From NCBI RefSeq assembly GCF_900103845.1, contig NZ_FNIJ01000001.1, forward strand, positions 55,624 to 119,623: DNA of 64,000 nucleotides, read 5' to 3'. The position numbers were made by a program, and so were the translations under genes. Shown piece by piece: positions 54,840 to 63,856 of this stretch (its first letter is position 1; every line of letters begins with the position of its first letter). Source of the DNA: Pseudomonas jinjuensis. GTDB taxonomy: Bacteria; Pseudomonadota; Gammaproteobacteria; Pseudomonadales; Pseudomonadaceae. Under the pieces are notes generated by a model. It had not been told where the DNA came from and did not search any database. It saw only the letters and a list, made by a program, of their open reading frames with translations.

Positions 54840-55775
54840 TCAGCCTGCCGGCCGGGCGGCTCCGCTGCTTTCTTCCTCCAGGGCCGTCCCGCCATACCGC
54901 TGCAACGTCTCGATCAACGCCCGCACGCAGCTCGGCAGCGCCTCGATGTCGCGCACCAGCATGCTGCGTTCGCGCACCGCCCAGGGTTCGTCGAGGGCGA
55001 TGGTCGCCAGCTTCATGGTCCGGCTGTGGCGGCGGGCGGCGGATTCGGGGATGACGCCGATGCCCACGCCGCTCTCGATCATCCGGCAGATCGCCTCGAA
55101 GCTGGACACCTGGATGCGCAGGGTCAGTTGCTCGCCCATCTGTTCCACCTGGTCGAGCAGGAAGGCGTGCAGGGTGGTGCCTTCCGGCAGGCTGACGTGG
55201 GGGTAGCGCAGGGTGTCGCGCAGTTTCAGCGTCTTCGCCCCGGCCAGCGGGTGGCCGTGGGGCACCGCCAGGAGCAGGCGGTCGGTGCTGAAGTGCAGCA
55301 CCTGCAGGCCGCTGGCGGAAACCGGGCCGGCGATGATGCCGAGGTCGGTGGAACCGTCCAGCACGCCGCGCACGATGTCCCGGCTCAGCCGCTCCTGCAG
55401 GTCCACCGTCACCCCCGGGCGTTCGGCGAGGAAGCCGGCGAGGATTTCCGGGAGGAATTCGGTGACCGCCGTGGTGTTGGCGAAGATGCGGATATGCCCG
55501 GCGGCATCGCTGGCGTACTCGGTGAATTCGCTCTTCAGGTAGTCCACCTGGCGCATGATCAGCCGCGCGTGCTGCAGCAGGCGTTCGCCGGCGGGCGTCA
55601 GTTCGACGCCGCGGCTGTCACGGTAGAGCAGGCGGCTGCCGAGCTGGCCTTCCAGGGCCTTGATTCGCGCGCTGGCGGCGGCCGGCGAGAGGAAGGCCTT
55701 GCGTGCGCCCTGGGTGAGGCTGGGGGACTCGGCGATGTGGATGAACAGACGCAGGTCCGGCAGATCGAAATGCAT
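54840..55775 (-). CDS. LysR regulator of the itaconate cluster (ItcR/RipR-like)
   Basis: This 311-residue LTTR has the HTH in LRLFIHIAESPSLTQGARKA, LSPAAASARIKALEGQLGSR and LLYRDSRGVELTPAGERLL. The effector domain starts near residue 90. It is divergent from the itaconyl-CoA hydratase gene, matching PA0877 in PAO1, whose product activates the itaconate genes in response to itaconate. A symmetric LTTR box lies in the 119-bp intergenic region. The ATG at 55775 gives MHFDLPDLRLF; the longer frame lies in the promoter. Function is by synteny and family. Confidence 0.85.
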   Translation of the reverse strand: MHFDLPDLRLFIHIAESPSLTQGARKAFLSPAAASARIKALEGQLGSRLLYRDSRGVELTPAGERLLQHARLIMRQVDYLKSEFTEYASDAAGHIRIFANTTAVTEFLPEILAGFLAERPGVTVDLQERLSRDIVRGVLDGSTDLGIIAGPVSASGLQVLHFSTDRLLLAVPHGHPLAGAKTLKLRDTLRYPHVSLPEGTTLHAFLLDQVEQMGEQLTLRIQVSSFEAICRMIESGVGIGVIPESAARRHSRTMKLATIALDEPWAVRERSMLVRDIEALPSCVRALIETLQRYGGTALEEESSGAARPAG

Positions 55776-55793
55776 GGTTCGGGCTCGGTGTTG

Positions 55794-55814
55794 GCGTTCA
55801 CCTAAGCTGAACGC
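55794..55814. promoter_or_regulatory. LysR-type box of the itaconate promoter
   Basis: GCGTTCA (55794-55800), CCTAAGC spacer, TGAACGC (55808-55814): a 7+7 perfect inverted repeat containing a T-N11-A core (T55798, A55810). It lies 19 bp from the regulator start and 80 bp from the hydratase start, as expected for an activator site. Confidence 0.72.
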
Positions 55815-55894
55815 TCCTGGTTGAAAAAGCAAATTCACAAAACGCGGCGGCTGTCGCATCGTCTGTGGACTTTCCAGATCACGGAGCCCGCGAC

Positions 55895-56722
55895 ATGAGC
55901 GATACCACTTTCAGCGCCTGGATAGGTCGTCGCGAAGAGGCCGCCGACCAGTTGAGCGCCAACCTGGTCAAGCGCATCGCCGCGACCTTCAGCGAACCCG
56001 CGCCGCGCAACGGGCAGTCCCTGCCGCCGCTATGGCACTGGGCGTTCTTCCAGGAGCCGGTGGACGAGGCAGGCCTGGGCGTGGACGGTCACCCGGCGCG
56101 CGGTGGGTTCCTGCCTCCCGCGGACAACCGCAATCGCATGTGGGCCGGCGGCGAGCTGGAGTTCTTCGAGCCGCTGCGCGTGGGTGCGGAAGTCGTGCGC
56201 CAGACCCGCATCGAGAACGTCGAGGAAAAGCACGGCCGCACCGGCTCGCTGCTGTTCGTGACCCTGCGCCATGAATACCTTCAGGATGGGCACCTGGTCA
56301 TCCGCGAGATCCAGAACATCGTCTACCGCGAGCCGACCCCGCCCAAGCTCGGCGCCGGCGAACCTACCCCGGAAGGCGAGTGGAACGAGCGCGTGGCGCC
56401 GACGCCGACCCTGCTGTTCCGCTACTCCGCCGTCACCTTCAACGGCCACCGCATCCACTACGACTGGCCCTACGTCACCGAGGCCGAGGGTTACCCGGGC
56501 CTGGTGGTGCACGGCCCGCTGATCGCCACGCTGAACCTGCGCGCGTTCTGCCGCGCCAACCCGCAGGCGCGGGTGCGCCGCTTCAGCTATCGCGGCCAGC
56601 GCCCGCTGATCGCTCCCGAACCCTTCGAGGTCGGCGGACGCATCGTCGCCCCCGGCAAGGCCGAACTGTGGGCCGCCAATGCCGGCGGCATCGCCCAGCG
56701 CGCCGAAGTCGAATTCGATTGA
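55895..56722 (+). CDS. ich: itaconyl-CoA hydratase (MaoC/hot-dog family)
   Basis: This 275-residue double hot-dog hydratase of the MaoC/mesaconyl-C4-CoA hydratase type hydrates itaconyl-CoA to (S)-citramalyl-CoA in the itaconate pathway. The catalytic segment is RYSAVTFNGHRIHYDWPYV, with H185 and D190. An N-terminal half-fold includes WHWAFFQEP and DNRNRMWAGGELEF. The ATG at 55895 (MSDTTFSAW) is taken. Position first in the operon, opposite the LysR gene, matches PA0878. The reaction is established for that homologue and inferred here. Confidence 0.88.
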   Translation: MSDTTFSAWIGRREEAADQLSANLVKRIAATFSEPAPRNGQSLPPLWHWAFFQEPVDEAGLGVDGHPARGGFLPPADNRNRMWAGGELEFFEPLRVGAEVVRQTRIENVEEKHGRTGSLLFVTLRHEYLQDGHLVIREIQNIVYREPTPPKLGAGEPTPEGEWNERVAPTPTLLFRYSAVTFNGHRIHYDWPYVTEAEGYPGLVVHGPLIATLNLRAFCRANPQARVRRFSYRGQRPLIAPEPFEVGGRIVAPGKAELWAANAGGIAQRAEVEFD

Positions 56723-56760
56723 ACACCTCTGCAAACGTACAAGAATCAAGGAACCGCCGA

Positions 56761-57924
56761 ATGAACCCGAACAGCGAAGAAATGAATGCCATCCGCGAAG
56801 GCGTCCGTGCCCTCTGCGCGCAATTCCCGGCCGAATACTGGCGCAAGATCGACGAAGAGAAGGGCTTCCCGGATGAGTTCGTCACCGCCATGGCCAAGGC
56901 CGGCTGGCTGTCGGCGATGGTTCCGGTCGAGTACGGCGGTTCGGGTCTGGGCCTGGCCGAGGCTTCGGTGATCCTCGAGGAAGTCAACCGTTGCGGCGGC
57001 AACTCCGGCACCGTGCACGGCCAGCTGTACAACATGTTCACCCTGCTGCGTAACGGCAGCGAGGAGCAGAAGCGCAAGTACCTGCCGGCCCTGGCCGCCG
57101 GTGACCTGCGCCTGCAGTCGATGGGCGTGACCGAGCCGACCGCCGGCACCGACACCACCAAGATCAAGACCAGCGCCGTGCGCAAGGGCGACAAGTACGT
57201 GATCAACGGCCAGAAGGTGTGGATCTCGCGTATCCAGCACTCCGACCTGATGATCCTGCTGGCGCGCACCACCCCGCTGGCCGAGGTGAAGAAGAAGTCC
57301 GAAGGCATGTCGATCTTCCTGGTCGACCTGCGCGAGGCCATCGGCAACGGCCTGACCGTCCGCCCGATCGCCAACATGGTCAACCACGAGACCAACGAGC
57401 TGTTCTTCGACAACCTGGAAATCCCCGCCGAGAACCTGATCGGCGAAGAGGGCAAGGGCTTCAAGTACATCCTCGACGGCCTCAACGCCGAGCGCACCCT
57501 GATCGCCGCCGAGTGCATCGGCGACGGCCGCTGGTTCATCGAGAAGGCCAGCCAGTACGCCCGCGACCGCGTGGTGTTCGGCCGCCCGATCGGCCAGAAC
57601 CAGGGCATCCAGTTCCCCATCGCCGAAGCGCACATCGAAGTGGAAGCGGCCGACCTGATGCGCTGGCGCGCCTGCCAGGAGTACGACGCCGGCCTGAGCA
57701 CCGCCGGTGGCTGCGCCAACATGGCCAAGTACCTGGCGGCCAAGGCTTCCTGGGAGGCGGCCAACGCCTGCCTGCAGACCCACGGCGGCTTCGGCTTCGC
57801 CTGCGAATACGACGTCGAGCGCAAGTTCCGCGAGACCCGTCTGTACCAGGTGGCGCCGATCTCCACCAACCTGATCCTGTCCTACGTGGCCGAGCACATC
57901 CTCGAGCTGCCGCGTTCGTTCTAA
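56761..57924 (+). CDS. acyl-CoA dehydrogenase of the itaconate cluster
   Basis: This 387-residue flavoenzyme has ACAD signatures: VTEPTAGTDTTKIKT, YVINGQKVWIS, and QTHGGFGFACEYDVERKFRE. The MCAD-type catalytic Glu near the C-terminus is not present (RLYQVAPISTN). A Glu at the isovaleryl-CoA-dehydrogenase position, Glu244 in GLNAERTL, can serve as base. Such enzymes act on branched short acyl-CoAs, so 2-methylsuccinyl-CoA to a C5-enoyl-CoA is a reasonable hypothesis. No role is assigned to the PA0879 homologue in the three-step pathway. It starts 38 nt after ich. Confidence 0.88.
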   Translation: MNPNSEEMNAIREGVRALCAQFPAEYWRKIDEEKGFPDEFVTAMAKAGWLSAMVPVEYGGSGLGLAEASVILEEVNRCGGNSGTVHGQLYNMFTLLRNGSEEQKRKYLPALAAGDLRLQSMGVTEPTAGTDTTKIKTSAVRKGDKYVINGQKVWISRIQHSDLMILLARTTPLAEVKKKSEGMSIFLVDLREAIGNGLTVRPIANMVNHETNELFFDNLEIPAENLIGEEGKGFKYILDGLNAERTLIAAECIGDGRWFIEKASQYARDRVVFGRPIGQNQGIQFPIAEAHIEVEAADLMRWRACQEYDAGLSTAGGCANMAKYLAAKASWEAANACLQTHGGFGFACEYDVERKFRETRLYQVAPISTNLILSYVAEHILELPRSF

Positions 57925-57934
57925 GGAGAACACG

Positions 57935-59287
57935 ATGAGCAACGCTACCCGCGGTCTCGCCGAGTTCCTCGCTGGCCTGCGCTACGAAGACCTGCCGCAG
58001 TCGGTGGTCGAGCGCACCGAAGACCTGTTCCTCGACTGGCTGGCCTCGGCCCTTGGCAGCCAGGGCCAGCACCCGATCCCGCTGTTCGAGCGCTACGCGC
58101 AGAAGATGGGCCCGGCCGACGGCAACTGCGCCGTGCTGGTCAACGGCAAGCGCACTTCCGCCTATTTCGCCGCGCTGGTGAATGGCGCCAGCTCGCACCT
58201 GATCGAGCAGGACGACCTGCACAACAGCTCCGTGCTGCACCCGGCCACCGTGGTCTTCCCGGCCGCGCTGGCAGCGGCGCAGGATCTCGGCAAGTCCGGC
58301 CGCGACCTGATCCTCGCCTCGGTGGCCGGCTACGAGGCCGGCATCCGCATCGGCGAGTTCCTCGGCCGCTCGCACTACCGCATCTTCCACACCACCGCGA
58401 CCGTCGGCACCCTGGCCGCCGCGGTGACCGTGGCCAAGCTGCTGGACTTCGACACCGAGCAGTTCCTCAACTGCATCGGCAGCGCCGGCACCCAGGCCGC
58501 CGGGCTGTGGGAATTCCTCCGCGAGGCGGCGGATTCCAAGCAGCTGCACACCGCCAAGGCCGCCGCCGATGGCCTGCTGGCCGCGTACATGACCGCCGAG
58601 GGCCTGACTGGGGCGAAGAACATCCTCGAAGGCGAGCAGGGCATGGCTGCCGGCATGTCGAAGGACGCCGACGCCAAGTGGCTGGTCGATGGCCTCGGCA
58701 CCCGCTGGGCGCTGGCCGAGACCTCCTTCAAGTTCCACGCTTCCTGCCGCCACACCCATCCGGCCGCCGACGCGCTGCTGGACCTGATGCAGCGCGAAGG
58801 GCTGGCCGCCGAGCAGATCGAGCGCGTGGTCACCCGCGTGCACCAGGGCGCCATCGACGTGCTCGGTCGCGTGGTGGTCCCGCAGACCGTGCACCAGGCG
58901 AAATTCTCCATGGGCACCGTGCTCGGCCTGCTCGCCGTGCATGGCAAGGCCGGACTGGTCGAGTTCGACGCCTTCTCCCTGACCGACCCGCGCGTCGCCG
59001 CCTTCCGCGAGAAGGTGAGCATGGTGCTCGACCCGGAAGTGGACGGCGCCTATCCGCAGCGCTGGCTGGGCCGCGTCGAGGTGACGACCGTCGATGGCCG
59101 CCAGCTGCAAGGCGCGATCGACGAGCCCAAGGGCGATCCGGGCAACACTCTCAGCCGTCCGGAGCTGGAAGACAAGTTCCAGCGCCTGCTGGCGTACTCC
59201 GGCGCACGCAGCCCGGAGCAGGGCAGCGAGCTGATCGCCAAGGTCTGGCGCCTGCATCAACTGGACGACGTTCAGGCGATCGCCTGA
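57935..59287 (+). CDS. MmgE/PrpD family protein of the itaconate cluster
   Basis: This 450-residue protein is of the MmgE/PrpD superfamily, which includes 2-methylcitrate dehydratase and cis-aconitate decarboxylase (the itaconate-forming enzyme). Conserved active-site regions are NGASSHLIEQDDLHNSSVLH (Asp/His), CIGSAGTQAAGLWEF and KFHASCRHTHPAADALL. The exact reaction is unknown for the PA0881 homologue. In a degradative cluster it may feed C5 or C6 acids into the pathway or act on side products. Its start is 10 nt after the dehydrogenase, with AAGGAG upstream. The glyoxalase-family gene found between them in PAO1 is absent. Confidence 0.85.
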   Translation: MSNATRGLAEFLAGLRYEDLPQSVVERTEDLFLDWLASALGSQGQHPIPLFERYAQKMGPADGNCAVLVNGKRTSAYFAALVNGASSHLIEQDDLHNSSVLHPATVVFPAALAAAQDLGKSGRDLILASVAGYEAGIRIGEFLGRSHYRIFHTTATVGTLAAAVTVAKLLDFDTEQFLNCIGSAGTQAAGLWEFLREAADSKQLHTAKAAADGLLAAYMTAEGLTGAKNILEGEQGMAAGMSKDADAKWLVDGLGTRWALAETSFKFHASCRHTHPAADALLDLMQREGLAAEQIERVVTRVHQGAIDVLGRVVVPQTVHQAKFSMGTVLGLLAVHGKAGLVEFDAFSLTDPRVAAFREKVSMVLDPEVDGAYPQRWLGRVEVTTVDGRQLQGAIDEPKGDPGNTLSRPELEDKFQRLLAYSGARSPEQGSELIAKVWRLHQLDDVQAIA

Positions 59288-59305
59288 CGCCCGCTCCGCA
59301 CCGCC

Positions 59306-59326
59306 CCCTCTCCCTCCGGGAGAGGG
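59306..59326. repeat. palindromic repeat in the MmgE/PrpD-ict gap
   Basis: CCCTCTCCC-TCC-GGGAGAGGG, followed by CTGGGGTGAGGGG. This is a common proteobacterial intergenic repeat type, different from the other families in this window. It splits the operon between 57935 and 59364. Confidence 0.7.
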
Positions 59327-59363
59327 CTGGGGTGAGGGGCCTTCGATTCACTGGAGTTCGCAA

Positions 59364-60557
59364 ATGAACAATCCCCGTCCCCTCGACGGCATCACCGTGA
59401 TCAGCCTCGAACACGCCATCGCCGCGCCGTTCTGCACCCGCCAGCTCGCCGACCTCGGCGCGCGGGTGATCAAGGTCGAGCGCCCCGGCGTCGGCGACTT
59501 CGCCCGTGGCTACGATGAGCGCGTGCGCGGCATGGCCTCGCACTTCGTGTGGACCAACCGTTCCAAGGAAAGCCTGAGCCTGGACCTCAAGCAGGCAGAG
59601 GCGCAGGGCGTGCTCGAACAGCTGCTCGGCCAGGCCGACGTGCTGGTGCAGAACCTCGCACCGGGCGCCGCCGCGCGCATGGGGCTGTCGTTCGAGGCCT
59701 TGCACGAGCGCTTCCCGCGGCTGATCGTCTGCGACATTTCCGGCTATGGCGAAGGCGGTCCGTACCAGGACAAGAAGGCCTACGACCTGCTGATCCAGAG
59801 CGAGAGCGGCTTCCTCTCGGTCACCGGCGGTCCGGGCGAGGACGAGATGGCCAAGGCCGGCTGCTCCATCGCCGACATTTCCGCCGGCATGTACGCCTAC
59901 AGCGGCATCCTCTCGGCGCTGCTGCTGCGCGGACAGACCGGCAAGGGCAGCCGTATCGACGTGTCGATGCTGGAAAGCATGGCGGAGTGGATGAGCTTCC
60001 CCATGTACTACGCCTTCGAGGGCGCCAAGCCTCCGGTACGCGCCGGCGCGGCCCACGCCACCATCTACCCCTACGGGCCGTTCCCGGTGGGCGATGGCGG
60101 CACCGTGATGCTCGGCGTGCAGAACGAGCGCGAATGGGCGGCGTTCTGCCGCGTGGTCCTGCAGCGTCCCGAACTGATCGAGGATGCGCGCTTCACCAGC
60201 ACCGCGCTGCGCGTCGCCAATCGCGACGAACTGCGCGCGGCCATCGTCGAGGCGTTCTCCTCCCTCAAGGCCGAGGAAGTGGTCGAGCGCCTGGAGCAGG
60301 CGCAGATCGCCAACGCCCACGTCAACGACATGCAGGGCCTGTGGAACCATCCGCAGCTCAAGGCGCGCGACAGCTGGCGCGAGATCGGCAGCCCGGTCGG
60401 CACGCTGCCGGCCATGCTGCCGCCGGGCCGCAGCAATGCGTTCGAGCCGCGCATGGACGCGGTGCCGGGCCTCGGCGAGCATACCGACAAGCTGCTGGCG
60501 GAGCTGGGCTATACGCCGGCCGATATCCAGCGGATGCACGATAGCGGGGCGGTGTGA
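59364..60557 (+). CDS. ict: itaconate CoA-transferase (CaiB/BaiF family III)
   Basis: This 397-residue family III CoA-transferase starts LDGITVISLEHAIAAPFCTR, with LGARVIKVERPGVGDFARGYD, the small domain in the middle and a probable catalytic Asp141 in KKAYDLLIQSESG. It transfers CoA, normally from succinyl-CoA, to itaconate. The match is to PA0882 (RipA/Ict) by order between the MmgE/PrpD and lyase genes. GGAGTTCGC precedes the ATG. A 172-bp repeat-bearing gap separates it from ccl, unlike the tight spacing elsewhere in the cluster. Confidence 0.87.
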   Translation: MNNPRPLDGITVISLEHAIAAPFCTRQLADLGARVIKVERPGVGDFARGYDERVRGMASHFVWTNRSKESLSLDLKQAEAQGVLEQLLGQADVLVQNLAPGAAARMGLSFEALHERFPRLIVCDISGYGEGGPYQDKKAYDLLIQSESGFLSVTGGPGEDEMAKAGCSIADISAGMYAYSGILSALLLRGQTGKGSRIDVSMLESMAEWMSFPMYYAFEGAKPPVRAGAAHATIYPYGPFPVGDGGTVMLGVQNEREWAAFCRVVLQRPELIEDARFTSTALRVANRDELRAAIVEAFSSLKAEEVVERLEQAQIANAHVNDMQGLWNHPQLKARDSWREIGSPVGTLPAMLPPGRSNAFEPRMDAVPGLGEHTDKLLAELGYTPADIQRMHDSGAV

Positions 60558-60563
60558 TCGAGA

Positions 60564-60700
60564 TCGTTCCCACGCTCCTGCGTGGGAATGCATCCGAGGA
60601 CGCTCCTGCGTTCAAATGGCGGCGGATAACGCTGGCGCGTTATGCGCCCTACGCGAAACGACCCGCCAAACCGTAGGAGCGGGCCATGCCCGCGACAGTC
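60564..60700. repeat. REP cluster between ict and ccl
   Basis: A family B palindrome (TCGTTCCCACGCTCCTGCG from 60565, to 60590), partial copy GGACGCTCCTGCGTTC (60599-60614), family E (GGCGGATAACGCTGGCGCG from 60619, to 60652) and family A (GTAGGAGCGGGCCATGCCC from 60674). It interrupts an otherwise compact operon. Confidence 0.8.
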
Positions 60701-60729
60701 TCGCGTCGCCATTCATCAAGGAATTCCCC

Positions 60730-61545
60730 ATGACCCAATACATCCGCTCCGCCCTGTTCGTCCCCGGCAGCCGTCCGGAGCGCTTCGCCAAGGCCCTGGC
60801 GGTTGGCGCCGATGCCGTCATCGTCGATTTCGAGGATGCGGTGGAGGAGGACCAGAAGGCCCAGGCGCGCATCAATCTGGCCGCTTTCCTCGAAACCAGC
60901 CCGGGCGTGCGCGTCTGGGTTCGGGTGAATGCCGTCGACCACGCCGAATTCGCCGCCGATATCGCCTTCTGCCGCGAACAGCGGGGCGTTGCCGGGGTGC
61001 TGCTGCCGAAGGCGGAAAGTGCCGTCGAGGTGCGTCTCGCGGCGTCCACCGGCAAGCCGATCTGGCCGCTGGTGGAAAGCGCCGCCGGCGCCCTGGCGCT
61101 GCGCGAGATCGCTTCCTGCGAAGGCGTGCAGCGCCTGACGTTCGGCGCCCTCGACTTCGCCGTCGATCTCGGCCTGCGCGCCGGCAGCGCGGGGGCCGAG
61201 GCGATGCTCGACCAGTTGCGCTACGACATGCTCCTGCAGTCGCGCGTGCACGACCTGCAGCCGCCGCTGGATACCGTCTACCCGGCGTTCGACGACGAGG
61301 AAGGCTTCACCGCCGTGGTGCGTCGCAGCCATGACATGGGCCTGTTCGGCGCGCTGTGCATCCATCCGCGGCAGGTCGCCGTGGTGCACGCCGCGCTGGC
61401 GCCGAGCGCCGAGGAACTCGCCTGGGCGCGCCGCGTGATGGAAGGCGCCGCCAGCGGTGCCGCGGCGTTCAAGGTCGACGGCAAGATGGTCGACGCACCG
61501 GTGATCGCCCGCGCCCGCCGGGTGCTGGAGAGCGTGGCCGGGTAA
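60730..61545 (+). CDS. ccl: (S)-citramalyl-CoA lyase (CitE-like)
   Basis: This 271-residue CitE/HpcH-family TIM-barrel lyase cleaves (S)-citramalyl-CoA to pyruvate and acetyl-CoA, the last step of itaconate degradation. Features are FVPGSRPERFAKALAVGADA, the metal/substrate segment VIVDFEDAVEEDQK, Mg ligand Glu in WPLVESAAGAL and Asp in FGALDFAVDLG, and the C-terminal GALCIHPRQVAVV. The ATG at 60730 gives MTQYIRSALFVPGSR. It matches PA0883. The TRAP transporter genes that follow in PAO1 are missing, and a terminator follows instead. Confidence 0.9.
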   Translation: MTQYIRSALFVPGSRPERFAKALAVGADAVIVDFEDAVEEDQKAQARINLAAFLETSPGVRVWVRVNAVDHAEFAADIAFCREQRGVAGVLLPKAESAVEVRLAASTGKPIWPLVESAAGALALREIASCEGVQRLTFGALDFAVDLGLRAGSAGAEAMLDQLRYDMLLQSRVHDLQPPLDTVYPAFDDEEGFTAVVRRSHDMGLFGALCIHPRQVAVVHAALAPSAEELAWARRVMEGAASGAAAFKVDGKMVDAPVIARARRVLESVAG

Positions 61546-61622
61546 CCCGCATCCACTCGCGGACAGGGAAATCCTCCCTGCCGCATACCAACAAAAATAC
61601 CGTTAGTTCTTCCTCGCGCATC

Positions 61623-61658
61623 GCGCCCATCGGCTCTGCCATGGGCGCTTTCTTTTTT
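61623..61658 (+). terminator. terminator after ccl
   Basis: GCGCCCAT (61623-61630), 10-nt loop, ATGGGCGC (61641-61648), then TTTCTTTTTT. It ends the itaconate operon before acsA. Confidence 0.88.
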
Positions 61659-61789
61659 CCGTCAGTCGCGCTTATGGGGCCCATCAGTACTAGTGCCACG
61701 TGGTTAAGACCATGGTCGAATGGTCCGGCGGGTGGGTCGCCATTACAAATGTCAACAACAAAAACAACACTCCGAACCGAGGTAACAGC

Positions 61790-63751
61790 ATGACTGCGGC
61801 ATCCGTGTATCCCGTGCGTCCCGAAGCGGCCGCCCGTACCCTGACTGACGAAGCCACCTACAAGTCGATGTACCAGCAGTCGGTGGTCAACCCGGATGGC
61901 TTCTGGCGCGGACAGGGCCAGCGCCTCGACTGGATCAAGCCGTTCACCAAGGTCAAGCAGACGTCCTTCGACGACCATCACGTCGACATCAAGTGGTTCG
62001 CCGATGGCACCCTGAACGTCTCCTACAATTGCCTCGACCGCCACCTCGCCGAGCGCGGCGACCAGATCGCGATCATCTGGGAAGGCGACGATCCTTCCGA
62101 ACACCGCGAAATCACCTACCGCGAACTGCACGAGCAGGTCTGCAAGTTCGCCAACGCCCTGCGCGGCCAGGACGTGCACCGCGGCGACGTGGTGACCATC
62201 TACATGCCGATGATCCCGGAAGCCGTGGTGGCCATGCTCGCCTGCACCCGCATCGGCGCGATCCACTCCGTGGTGTTCGGCGGCTTCTCTCCGGAAGCCC
62301 TGGCCGGCCGCATCATCGACTGCAAGTCCAAGATCGTCATCACCGCCGACGAAGGCCTGCGCGGCGGCAAGAAGACCCCGCTGAAGGCCAACGTCGACGA
62401 CGCCCTGACCAACCCGGAAACCAGCAGCGTGCAGAAGATCATCGTCTGCAAGCGCACCGGCTCCGACATCAAGTGGAACCAGCACCGCGACGTCTGGTAC
62501 GAGGACCTGATGAAGGTCGCCGGCAGCACCTGCGCGCCGAAGGAAATGGGCGCCGAGGAACCGCTGTTCATCCTCTACACCTCCGGTTCCACCGGCAAGC
62601 CGAAGGGCGTGCTGCACACCACCGGCGGCTACCTGGTGTACGCCGCGCTGACCCACGAGCGGGTGTTCGACTACCGTCCGGGCGAGGTCTTCTGGTGCAC
62701 CGCCGACATCGGCTGGGTCACCGGCCACAGCTACGTGGTCTACGGTCCGCTGGCCAACGGCGCCACCACCGTGCTGTTCGAGGGTGTGCCGAACTATCCG
62801 GACATCACCCGCGTGTCGCAGATCATCGACAAGCACAAGGTCAACATCCTCTACACCGCGCCGACCGCGATCCGCGCCATGATGGCCGAAGGCAAGGCCG
62901 CCGTCGAAGGCGCCGATGGCTCCAGCCTGCGCCTGCTGGGTTCGGTGGGCGAGCCGATCAACCCGGAAGCCTGGCAGTGGTACTACGAGACCGTCGGCCA
63001 GTCGCGCTGCCCGATCGTCGACACCTGGTGGCAGACCGAAACCGGCGCCTGCCTGATGACCCCGCTGCCGGGCGCCCACGCCATGAAACCGGGCTCCGCC
63101 GCCAAGCCGTTCTTCGGCGTGGTGCCGGCGCTGGTGGACAACCTCGGCAACATCCTTGAGGGCGCCACCGAGGGCAACCTGGTGATCCTCGACTCCTGGC
63201 CGGGCCAGGCGCGCTCCCTGTATGGCGATCATGACCGCTTCGTCGACACCTACTTCAAGACCTTCAAGGGCATGTACTTCACCGGCGACGGCGCGCGCCG
63301 CGACGAGGACGGCTACTACTGGATCACCGGTCGCGTCGACGACGTGCTCAACGTCTCCGGTCACCGCATGGGCACCGCCGAGATCGAGAGCGCCATGGTC
63401 GCCCACCCGAAAGTGGCCGAGGCCGCGGTGGTCGGCATGCAGCACGACATCAAGGGGCAGGGCATCTACGTCTACGTCACCCTGAATGCCGGTGAACTGG
63501 CCGACGAGAAACTGCGCCAGGAACTCAAGGCCTGGGTGCGCAAGGAAATCGGCCCGATCGCCACGCCGGATGTCATCCAGTGGGCGCCGGGCCTGCCGAA
63601 GACCCGCTCGGGCAAGATCATGCGCCGCATCCTGCGCAAGATCGCCGCCGCCGAGTACGACACCCTCGGCGATATCTCCACCCTGGCCGACCCGGGCGTG
63701 GTGCAGCACCTGATCGATACCCACCGGGAAATGCAGGCATCCGTGGCCTGA
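61790..63751 (+). CDS. acsA: acetyl-CoA synthetase
   Basis: This 653-residue AMP-forming acetate:CoA ligase has the adenylate-forming P-loop [11 protein letters not shown], the acetate/AMP pocket [11 protein letters not shown], hinge region [18 protein letters not shown], and catalytic Lys609 in [10 protein letters not shown], the known regulatory acetylation site. It activates acetate taken up by ActP (18184) for the TCA and glyoxylate cycles. The 130 bp between the ccl terminator and ATG 61790 hold the promoter; a GACCATGGTC palindrome at 61708-61717 is visible. A long terminator follows. In PAO1 acsA (PA0887) also follows the itaconate cluster. Confidence 0.96.
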   Translation: MTAASVYPVRPEAAARTLTDEATYKSMYQQSVVNPDGFWRGQGQRLDWIKPFTKVKQTSFDDHHVDIKWFADGTLNVSYNCLDRHLAERGDQIAIIWEGDDPSEHREITYRELHEQVCKFANALRGQDVHRGDVVTIYMPMIPEAVVAMLACTRIGAIHSVVFGGFSPEALAGRIIDCKSKIVITADEGLRGGKKTPLKANVDDALTNPETSSVQKIIVCKRTGSDIKWNQHRDVWYEDLMKVAGSTCAPKEMGAEEPLFILYTSGSTGKPKGVLHTTGGYLVYAALTHERVFDYRPGEVFWCTADIGWVTGHSYVVYGPLANGATTVLFEGVPNYPDITRVSQIIDKHKVNILYTAPTAIRAMMAEGKAAVEGADGSSLRLLGSVGEPINPEAWQWYYETVGQSRCPIVDTWWQTETGACLMTPLPGAHAMKPGSAAKPFFGVVPALVDNLGNILEGATEGNLVILDSWPGQARSLYGDHDRFVDTYFKTFKGMYFTGDGARRDEDGYYWITGRVDDVLNVSGHRMGTAEIESAMVAHPKVAEAAVVGMQHDIKGQGIYVYVTLNAGELADEKLRQELKAWVRKEIGPIATPDVIQWAPGLPKTRSGKIMRRILRKIAAAEYDTLGDISTLADPGVVQHLIDTHREMQASVA

Positions 63752-63761
63752 AATCCGAAAT

Positions 63762-63808
63762 GAAAACGCCCCGCCCGGCATTCGCCGGGCGGGGCGTTTT
63801 CATTCTGG
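63762..63808 (+). terminator. strong terminator after acsA
   Basis: 18-bp arms (63762-63779 and 63784-63801; core ACGCCCCGCCCGGC) with an ATTC loop, flanked by A4 and T4, so it should work in both directions. Confidence 0.95.
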
Positions 63809-63856
63809 TGCTACCTGTTTGGTGGTGATGCTCCACCCTGCGGTAATGCTTACCCT

